A stretch of 12,769 bases of DNA from Bdellovibrio sp. (GTDB taxonomy: Bacteria > Bdellovibrionota > Bdellovibrionia > Bdellovibrionales > Bdellovibrionaceae), in the NCBI GenBank assembly GCA_017745015.1, contig JAGIAF010000070.1:1-12769 (forward strand), in the 5' to 3' direction. Made by a program: the position numbers and the translations under genes. Within the stretch, counting starts at the first letter, position 1. Each line of letters opens with the position of its first letter. The notes below the pieces were generated by a model, which saw only the letters and a program-made list of their open reading frames with translations, was not told the DNA's origin and searched no databases. Positions 6,783 to 11,361 of this stretch are shown piece by piece.

Positions 6783-7409
6783 GTGAGCTGCATTAACGAA
6801 AGCGTATGTAGACTTTGCCGTCGCGAAAACGTGAAACTTTTCTTGAAGGGTGACCGTTGTTATACTGATAAGTGTTCTTTCGAAAGAAGACCTTATCCTC
6901 CAGGACAACATGGTCAATCTCGTTTGAAGTTCTCTGAATTTGCACTTCAATTGCGTGAAAAACAAAAAGCTAAGAGATACTACGGTGTTTCTGAGAAACA
7001 ATTCGTAAAATACGTGCATGAAGCCAGCCGTTCAAAAGGATTGACTGGTACTGAGCTTCTTAAGTCTCTTGAGATGAGATTTGATAACGTTGTTTATGCG
7101 TTGGGTTTCGCTAACTCTCGCCGCGAAGCAAGACAGCTTGTTAAGCACAACCATTTCTTGTTGAATGGTAAGAGAGCTAACATCCCAAGCATCCTTGTTA
7201 ACAAGGGCGATGTTATCCAAGTAGCTGAAAAAAGCCGCGAAGTGGCTAAAGTTCAAGCTGCTATTCAATCCGTTGCTAGACGTTCAGTTCCAGCATGGCT
7301 TGAAGCTGATCATGGTGCCTTCAAAGGTACTGTTAAAGATCTTCCAAACCGTGAAGACGTAACAGTTGCTGTTGAAGAAAACATGATCGTTGAATACTAC
7401 TCAAGATAA
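6783..7409 (+). CDS. rpsD: 30S ribosomal protein S4, zinc-binding form (GTG start)
   Basis: 208 residues from a GTG start, preceded by AGGAG at 6772-6776. Four cysteines at residues 9, 12, 26 and 31 match the zinc ligands of Thermus thermophilus S4, so this is the C-plus form; E. coli S4 lacks these ligands. The next conserved stretch is R-R-P-Y-P-P-G-Q-H-G-Q, and the S4 RNA-binding domain (R-L-D-N-V-V-Y-like M-R-F-D-N-V-V-Y and R-R-E-A-R-Q-L-V-K-H) follows at about 97-125. The C-terminus is I-V-E-Y-Y-S-R. S4 nucleates 16S assembly and in E. coli autoregulates this operon. No operator for such control was recognised here. Confidence 0.98.
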   Translation: MSCINESVCRLCRRENVKLFLKGDRCYTDKCSFERRPYPPGQHGQSRLKFSEFALQLREKQKAKRYYGVSEKQFVKYVHEASRSKGLTGTELLKSLEMRFDNVVYALGFANSRREARQLVKHNHFLLNGKRANIPSILVNKGDVIQVAEKSREVAKVQAAIQSVARRSVPAWLEADHGAFKGTVKDLPNREDVTVAVEENMIVEYYSR

Positions 7410-7429
7410 TTTAACCTCTCGGGGGATCC

Positions 7430-8461
7430 ATGCAAGAGCATTATTATAAGTTTTGGAGAGAAATGATCAAACCAAAGGGATTTGAGGTTGATCGTGATAC
7501 TCTTCGTGATGACTACGCAAAATTCATTATCCGTCCCCTCGAAAGAGGTTTTGGGGTTACTCTTGGTAACTCCCTAAGAAGAATTCTTCTTAGTTCTATG
7601 ATGGGTTCTGCAATCACTGCGGTTAAATTCGAAGGTGTATTGCACGAGTTCACAACGATCCCAGACGTTCTTGAAGATGTTACTGACATCATCTTGAACC
7701 TTAAAGAAGTTCGCTTCAAACAATACACTGCTGATTCTTTGACTTTGAAGATCTCTAAAAAAGGTCCAGGTAAAGTAACTGCAGCTGATATCCAAGTTTC
7801 TGATAAGATCGAGGTTCTAAACCCAGATCACCATATCGCTACTTTGGGTGCGAATGCGACTTTCAATGCTGAGATCATCGTTAGCTTCGGTCGTGGATAT
7901 GTTCCTGTAGAAAACAGAGAAACAGATCTTCCTGTAAGCTTCATCGGTGTTGACGCTCTTTACAGCCCAATCCGTAAAGTTAACTACAACGTTTCAAATG
8001 CACGCGTTGGTCAAAGAACTGACTACGATGCCTTGACTCTTGAAGTTTGGACTGACGGCTCATTGAAACCAGAAGAAGCAGTAGCTCTTTCATCTAAAAT
8101 CATGAAAGAACAACTTCAAATCTTCCTTACTTTCGATGAGAGCATGGAGCCTGTTGAAGAATCTCGCGAACTTGGTTCTCCTTCATTGAATGAGAATTTG
8201 TTCCGTTCAGTTGACGATCTAGAGCTTTCTGTTCGTTCAGCGAACTGCTTGAAAAACGCTAACATCCGCTACATTGGTGAGTTGGTTGTTCGTTCTGAAG
8301 CAGAGATGCTTAAAACTAAAAACTTTGGACGTAAATCTCTTAACGAGATCAAAGAGATCTTGGGCGAGATGGGACTTGGCCTCGGTATGAAAATCGAAGG
8401 CTGGCCACCTCCAGGTTGGGATCCATCTCAACCTCCTCAAAAGAGAGAAAGCCAACAATAA
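7430..8461 (+). CDS. rpoA: DNA-directed RNA polymerase subunit alpha
   Basis: 343 residues. The N-terminal dimerisation and assembly domain (about 20-240) shows P-L-E-R-G-F-G-V-T-L-G-N-S-L-R-R-I-L-L-S-S-M at 36-57, G-V-L-H-E-F-T-T at 69-76 and G-R-G-Y-V-P at 154-159. A linker then leads to the alpha C-terminal domain, V-D-D-L-E-L-S-V-R-S-A-N-C-L-K from 261. There R269 matches the UP-element-binding R265 of E. coli, followed by the N-F-G-R-K-S-L-N-E-I-K helix-hairpin-helix part. GGGGG at 7421-7425 supports the ATG at 7430. A second ATG at 7463 also has a GGAG-type site, but the intervening W-R-E-M-I-K-P-K residues resemble deltaproteobacterial alpha N-termini, so I keep the longer form. Confidence 0.98.
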   Translation: MQEHYYKFWREMIKPKGFEVDRDTLRDDYAKFIIRPLERGFGVTLGNSLRRILLSSMMGSAITAVKFEGVLHEFTTIPDVLEDVTDIILNLKEVRFKQYTADSLTLKISKKGPGKVTAADIQVSDKIEVLNPDHHIATLGANATFNAEIIVSFGRGYVPVENRETDLPVSFIGVDALYSPIRKVNYNVSNARVGQRTDYDALTLEVWTDGSLKPEEAVALSSKIMKEQLQIFLTFDESMEPVEESRELGSPSLNENLFRSVDDLELSVRSANCLKNANIRYIGELVVRSEAEMLKTKNFGRKSLNEIKEILGEMGLGLGMKIEGWPPPGWDPSQPPQKRESQQ

Positions 8462-8478
8462 TCACAAGTAAGTGATGA

Positions 8479-8504
8479 CACCAACTCCTCGAGGGGAGTT
8501 GGTG
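8479..8504 (+). repeat. Perfect 10-bp hairpin after rpoA, without U-tract
   Basis: CACCAACTCC (8479-8488) and GGAGTTGGTG (8495-8504) are exact reverse complements around a six-base centre, TCGAGG. A T-G wobble can tighten the loop to CGAG. It lies 18 bases after the rpoA stop. The following bases, AGGGCTGGAGCCC, form a second small stem (8506-8509 with 8514-8517) rather than a run of T, so it is not a canonical intrinsic terminator. RNA processing, 3'-end protection of the upstream mRNA, or part of an rplQ leader are all possible. Confidence 0.75.
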
Positions 8505-8550
8505 AGGGCTGGAGCCCGACAAAAGCGACACTGAGCAATTAAGCTTGAGT

Positions 8551-8599
8551 GTTCTATCGTGAGGATACCTGATACGGTCCCCACGTTCTAACGGAGAAC
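8551..8599 (+). promoter_or_regulatory. Candidate structured leader covering the rplQ ribosome binding site
   Basis: CGTG (8558-8561) pairs with CACG (8582-8585), GG (8563-8564) with CC, and ACC (8567-8569) with GGT (8576-8578), making one bulged hairpin. GTTCT occurs twice, at 8551-8555 and 8585-8589, and either copy can pair with AGAAC at 8595-8599. AGAAC overlaps the rplQ Shine-Dalgarno GGAGAA (8593-8598). The near pairing (loop AACGG) and the far pairing are mutually exclusive, and the near one also competes with the CGTG hairpin for base 8585. This arrangement suits translational control of rplQ, but that is inference from pairing alone. Confidence 0.35.
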
Positions 8600-8602
8600 A
8601 AA

Positions 8603-9130
8603 ATGAGTTCACACAGAAGAAGAATTAAACATTTCGATCGTAAATCTGGCCCAAGAAAAGCGTTGTTGCGTGGTTTGGTTGAGTCTCTAGTTGAGCACGG
8701 CCGTATCACTACAACTGTTGACCGTGCGAAAGAAACTCGCCGTCACGTTGAGCGCGCTATCACTCTTGGTAAAAAAGGTGACTTGGCTACAACTCGTTTG
8801 TTGTTGTCTCGCTACCCAAACAAAGCAGTTGTAAGCACTATCGTTAAAGATCTTGCTCCACGCTTTGCTTCTCGTCCAGGTGGCTACACTCGCATCATCA
8901 AAATCGGTCGTCGCCCAGGTGACACTGCTGAGATGGCGTTCCTTGAGTTCGTAGACTATGATTTCGAAGCTAAAGGTGCTGCTAAAGAAGCGAAAGCGGC
9001 AAAAGCTGACGATAAAACAGTTAAAAAAACAGCAACTAAAGCTAAGAAAGCTTCTACTAAAGCAGTAGCAGCTAAGAAAAAAACAGTTAAGAAAACTCAG
9101 AAGAAAGCAAGAGTAGCTGCTCGCGCTTAA
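8603..9130 (+). CDS. rplQ: 50S ribosomal protein L17 with lysine/alanine-rich tail
   Basis: 175 residues; the conserved L17 core occupies about 1-120. Core features are M-S-S-H-R-R-R-I-K-H-F-D-R-K at the start, R-K-A-L-L-R-G-L-V-E-S-L-V-E-H-G-R-I-T-T-T near 18-38, A-K-E-T-R-R-H-V-E, and R-P-G-G-Y-T-R-I-I-K-I-G-R-R-P-G-D near 91-107. The core ends F-L-E-F-V-D. Residues 121-175 are low complexity, with 18 lysines and 17 alanines, and resemble a histone H1 tail. E. coli L17 is about 127 residues and lacks such a tail. L17 lies near the peptide exit tunnel on the large subunit. GGAG at 8593-8596 serves the ATG. The gene ends the alpha operon, 33 bases before a strong terminator. Confidence 0.97.
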   Translation: MSSHRRRIKHFDRKSGPRKALLRGLVESLVEHGRITTTVDRAKETRRHVERAITLGKKGDLATTRLLLSRYPNKAVVSTIVKDLAPRFASRPGGYTRIIKIGRRPGDTAEMAFLEFVDYDFEAKGAAKEAKAAKADDKTVKKTATKAKKASTKAVAAKKKTVKKTQKKARVAARA

Positions 9131-9162
9131 ACTCTGAAATTCTAAAAATTGAATTTTCGATG

Positions 9163-9195
9163 AAAAACCCAGGGCAACCTGGGTTTTTTATTTTC
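9163..9195 (+). terminator. Intrinsic terminator of the ribosomal-protein cluster
   Basis: AAAAACCCAGG (9163-9173) pairs fully with CCTGGGTTTTT (9178-9188) around the GNRA-type tetraloop GCAA. The T-rich tract continues through 9195 with a single A. The G/C core is six base pairs, flanked by A-T pairs. It lies 33 bases after the rplQ stop and marks the end of the transcript. The A-run on the opposite side means it could also work for minus-strand transcripts, but no minus-strand gene ends here. Confidence 0.95.
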
Positions 9196-9220
9196 TGGGT
9201 TCAAGGTTGGGCAAGGTGGC

Positions 9221-9249
9221 TTGCTCAATAAGCGCGATCGGATTAAAGT
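9221..9249 (+). promoter_or_regulatory. Possible sigma-70-type promoter for the thioredoxin-like gene
   Basis: TTGCTC (9221-9226) and TAAAGT (9244-9249) are separated by 17 bases and match the -35 and -10 consensus at four of six positions each. They lie between the upstream terminator and the ribosome binding site of the next gene, where a promoter must exist if that gene is not read through. The match is weak and would occur by chance fairly often. Confidence 0.25.
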
Positions 9250-9276
9250 CTCTAAAAGGCTCGCCAAGGAGGACTT

Positions 9277-9840
9277 ATGAAGCAACATCTGAAAGCACTA
9301 CTCGTTGTGGTAATTCTTGGTGGTGCGGCTGTATGGGCCTTTAATCATTTCTTTATGTCTCATGTGGAGCAAGCTCCTGCGAATATATCAGCGCTTGAGT
9401 CTATGGAAAAAAATGGTGTTCCTAATTTTTCTGCGAAGGATCTTGCTGGGCAGTCTTTCGAACTCAACCAATTCCAAGGCAAAACAGTTATCCTGAATTT
9501 CTGGGCTTCTTGGTGTGGCCCTTGTGTTGAGGAAGTGCCTTCTTTGATTAAACTCGTAAAGGAGTTTAAAGGTGATGTTCAGTTGATTGCGGTGTCTGGC
9601 GACAGCAACGTGGAAGACATCAATGTGTTCCTGAAGTCATTTCCTGAGCTAAAGGGTGAAAATATCAAGATCGTTTACGATGAAGATCGTTCGTTGATGA
9701 AGATGTTTGAGGTGGCTCGTCTGCCGGAGTCTTTGGTGTTGGGACCAGATCAAAAGTTAGTGAAGAAACTCGTCGGTTCCATCGACTGGTATACCAAAGA
9801 CTCCATTGAGTACATGAAGTCTTTGCAGCAGAAGAGATAG
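9277..9840 (+). CDS. TlpA/ResA-family membrane-anchored thiol-disulfide oxidoreductase
   Basis: 187 residues. An uncleaved-looking signal anchor spans about 7-22 (L-K-A-L-L-V-V-V-I-L-G-G-A-A-V-W), placing the rest in the periplasm. The thioredoxin fold follows: F-S-A-K-D-L-A-G-Q-S-F near 51-61, V-I-L-N-F-W-A-S-W-C-G-P-C at 71-83 with the CGPC redox centre C80/C83, then V-S-G-D-S, with the likely cis-proline at P150 in R-L-P-E-S. TlpA/ResA proteins are usually reductants of periplasmic disulfides, often in cytochrome c maturation; the substrate here is unknown. A near-perfect AAGGAGG at 9266-9272 fixes the ATG. The gene stands alone between a terminator and a convergent lipoprotein gene, so no pathway can be inferred from neighbours. 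Confidence 0.92.
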   Translation: MKQHLKALLVVVILGGAAVWAFNHFFMSHVEQAPANISALESMEKNGVPNFSAKDLAGQSFELNQFQGKTVILNFWASWCGPCVEEVPSLIKLVKEFKGDVQLIAVSGDSNVEDINVFLKSFPELKGENIKIVYDEDRSLMKMFEVARLPESLVLGPDQKLVKKLVGSIDWYTKDSIEYMKSLQQKR

Positions 9841-9870
9841 CAAATACAACCTCTTCTGATTTTGTTTCTT
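9829..9870 (+). terminator. Possible terminator at the convergent gene ends
   Basis: CAGAAGAG (9829-9836), within the last codons of the thioredoxin-like gene, is the exact reverse complement of CTCTTCTG (9851-9858). The loop is 14 bases and a T-rich tail ATTTTGTTTCTT follows. The long loop and interrupted T-run make it a weak intrinsic terminator for the + strand. A second dyad, GCAAATA (9840-9846) with TATTTGC (9874-9880), overlaps it and would serve the minus-strand transcript. Confidence 0.45.
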
Positions 9871-9872
9871 CG

Positions 9873-10940
9873 CTATTTGCAGTCAAAGGAAAGATCAAGC
9901 TTTGTTCCTTCAATAAGCGGTGAGTGGAATTTTAAGATGTTCTTTTTCACTTCAAAGTTCTTATAGGCTTTTCCGTTAATCTCAACCTTCATAGTGCCTG
10001 GATCCGCCACGCATTGAAGAGTGAGATCCGTCATTGAGTTCACGATTTTATCTTTGAAGGTATTCAAGCTGGACGCGAAGTTTGAGTCGCAGATACTGCC
10101 GACGCCTCCTTCTGTCAGGTTCGACATCTGGTCATAGATTATGCCTTGATGACTTGGTGACGTGCCGGCTGCGTCTTGAGTTGCTTCACAAGTCGCATCG
10201 CCTGGTTTGACGATGATGGAATTGAAGGTGAAACGAATGTCGTTGCCGAACATTGTCTTCGTTACTGCAACCAATTTTGCAGGCATATCTTCGTCTTCAA
10301 GAGGCTGATAAGTGCCTACGGCATCGTTAGATTTTACTTTTGAGGCATCACCGCCGACAGAGCGTTCGTCTTCATTGGATACAATGATGACTGAAAGAGC
10401 TGCGCCGGGACGATAGCAGTTGTTGGAAGAAGTTGATTTAAAGTGCTGGTAAGCTGCTTTAATCCCGCGCTCATCTCCGGAGCCAGCTCCTCCAATAGTC
10501 AATGTGTTCACGGTATTCACAAAGATGCTATCCAAGTTAGAAGTACCTCTTTTAAGGATATGGGCTGGCGTGCCGCCTGAAGGGGAGTAGCCCGTCCAAT
10601 TGTAAGATGTGCCCCAAGTATCAGAGCCGCCTACCGAGATTGAGCGTGTAGTTGTCATACACATTTGCCAGTCGATATCGCTGGATTCAAGTGAGGAGAC
10701 GAAATTGCCAAGGCCCGCTGCGAGTTTTTGCAAATCAGGCAGCATTGAATTGGAGTCGTCAAAGACAAGAAGGAAGTCGACTTGTTTATTTCCGTAAGCG
10801 ACCACTTCAGAGACATTGACAGTCTTACTTGTCGACGCAATCTCTTCAGGAACAGGCGAGAAATTCACCTTAGCGCAGGCACCGCAGAAAGACGCGCTTA
10901 CACACAAAGCTAGAATTTTTTTGAATCCCGTTGTTTTCAT
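9873..10940 (-). CDS. Predicted lipoprotein with von Willebrand factor A domain
   Basis: 355 residues. A signal peptide (K-K-I-L-A-L-C-V-S-A-S-F) leads to the lipobox-like C-G-A-C with C22 as the likely lipidated residue. A vWA domain starts at about 54: V-D-F-L-L-V-F-D-D-S-N-S-M contains the MIDAS D-x-S-x-S (D61, S63, S65). The I-I-V-S-N-E-D-E-R-S strand at 185-194 supplies further metal-site acidic residues. Six other cysteines, C94, C175, C251, C284, C310 and C354, are an even number and could form disulfides in the periplasm or at the surface. The start has GAGGTA on the minus strand at 10947-10952. Partner and function are not recognisable; vWA proteins usually bind other proteins. It converges on the thioredoxin-like gene with 32 bases between stops. 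Confidence 0.85.
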   Translation of the reverse strand: MKTTGFKKILALCVSASFCGACAKVNFSPVPEEIASTSKTVNVSEVVAYGNKQVDFLLVFDDSNSMLPDLQKLAAGLGNFVSSLESSDIDWQMCMTTTRSISVGGSDTWGTSYNWTGYSPSGGTPAHILKRGTSNLDSIFVNTVNTLTIGGAGSGDERGIKAAYQHFKSTSSNNCYRPGAALSVIIVSNEDERSVGGDASKVKSNDAVGTYQPLEDEDMPAKLVAVTKTMFGNDIRFTFNSIIVKPGDATCEATQDAAGTSPSHQGIIYDQMSNLTEGGVGSICDSNFASSLNTFKDKIVNSMTDLTLQCVADPGTMKVEINGKAYKNFEVKKNILKFHSPLIEGTKLDLSFDCK

Positions 10941-11071
10941 AGTTCTTACCTCACTTAAAGGCTAGCACGATGAATTGATTTACATAAAGCGGAATTGAAA
11001 AATGCGGGTCAAAATGATCAATAAAAACAATAAGTTGCAAGTAGTGCCGATATTTTAATCAGGTCCTGTAA

Positions 11072-11212
11072 ATGACTTTGACGGAAAAAATCATCAATAA
11101 ATTTCCGAAAATAAAATTCAAATATTTTGTGCAACTTTTTAGACAGCGGAAATTTTCGAAGAAGATCGCAAGTTATCTATATATAGAGGCGGAAGATGCT
11201 GAGAGAAAGTGA
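11072..11212 (+). CDS. Doubtful small open reading frame, 46 residues
   Basis: An ATG at 11072, with AGGT seven bases before it, opens a 46-codon frame ending in TGA at 11210-11212. The peptide is rich in lysine, isoleucine and phenylalanine (start M-T-L-T-E-K-I-I-N-K-F) and ends A-E-D-A-E-R-K. I recognise no family, and it has no clear hydrophobic segment. AT-rich DNA gives such lysine-rich frames by chance, and it lies opposite the likely 3' and 5' untranslated parts of the flanking minus-strand genes. It is listed only because it has a plausible ribosome binding site. Confidence 0.12.
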   Translation: MTLTEKIINKFPKIKFKYFVQLFRQRKFSKKIASYLYIEAEDAERK

Positions 11213-11290
11213 GGGGAAAATTGGATAAGAGAAGGCGTGGTTAAGCGAAAGTTTATATGGTTATAGAAAAGTAGAAGAGAAGAGAGATGG
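11197..11290 (-). terminator. Candidate Rho-dependent termination region (C-rich, G-poor transcript)
   Basis: On the + strand, 11221-11290 has 24 G and only 2 C in 70 bases, and 11197-11220 continues the bias. The minus-strand transcript leaving the coiled-coil gene is therefore strongly C-over-G and pyrimidine-rich, with repeated CUCUCUUCUCUUCU-like stretches and little predicted structure. Such C-over-G bubbles are the known hallmark of Rho utilisation sites. It begins about 70 bases after the stop codon, just past two hairpins that lack T-tracts. Function is inferred from composition only. Confidence 0.4.
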
Positions 11291-11291
11291 T

Positions 11292-11327
11292 TTCGATCGC
11301 GGCTTTAAGTGTGTCGCCACGATCGAA
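11292..11327 (-). repeat. Inverted repeat downstream of the coiled-coil gene
   Basis: TTCGATCG (11292-11299) and CGATCGAA (11320-11327) are exact reverse complements. Inside them, after one mismatch, GGC (11301-11303) pairs with GCC (11316-11318) around a 12-base loop. No T-run follows on either strand. With the neighbouring hairpin at 11337-11357, it forms a tandem pair in the 3' untranslated region of the minus-strand gene. Confidence 0.7.
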
Positions 11328-11336
11328 GAGGGTAGT

Positions 11337-11357
11337 GGCTCCAACAAAGTTGGAGCC
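11337..11357 (-). terminator. Nine-bp hairpin right after the coiled-coil gene stop
   Basis: GGCTCCAAC (11337-11345) pairs perfectly with GTTGGAGCC (11349-11357) around a three-base AAA (TTT on the minus strand). It begins four bases past the minus-strand stop codon. The minus-strand sequence after it is ACTACCCTC, not a T-tract, so it is more likely a 3'-end stabiliser, or works together with Rho, than a stand-alone intrinsic terminator. Confidence 0.5.
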
Positions 11358-11361
11358 TAGG

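Larger units (their letters stand above)
10941..11361. other. AT-rich intergenic region between two minus-strand genes
   Basis: These 421 bases hold no convincing gene. Next to 11361 are two tandem hairpins and then, on the minus-strand transcript, a C-rich G-poor tract; both are listed separately. The middle is very AT-rich and contains AAATTTCCG (11099-11107), inverted as CGGAAATTT (11147-11155), and AAGTTGCA (11032-11039), inverted as TGCAACTT (11130-11137). The promoter of the vWA lipoprotein gene must lie toward 10941. On the minus strand, TTGACC (complement of 11007-11012) is a possible -35, but no good -10 stands at the right distance. A 46-codon + strand frame at 11072-11212 is listed as a doubtful gene. 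Confidence 0.6.

Noticed and set aside
8349..8612. 87-codon minus-strand frame across the rpoA-rplQ spacer
   Set aside because: It spans the alpha C-terminal codons and the inverted repeats; there is no ribosome binding site or recognisable motif. The RNA-structure reading explains the spacer better.
8963..9127. Repeat array or mobile sequence in the 3' part of rplQ
   Set aside because: The repetitiveness comes from lysine/alanine codons in one intact frame, not from a DNA repeat unit.
11177..11186. Palindrome CTATATATAG
   Set aside because: It is a short AT-only alternation expected by chance in this AT-rich stretch, with no -35 at the proper distance on either strand.
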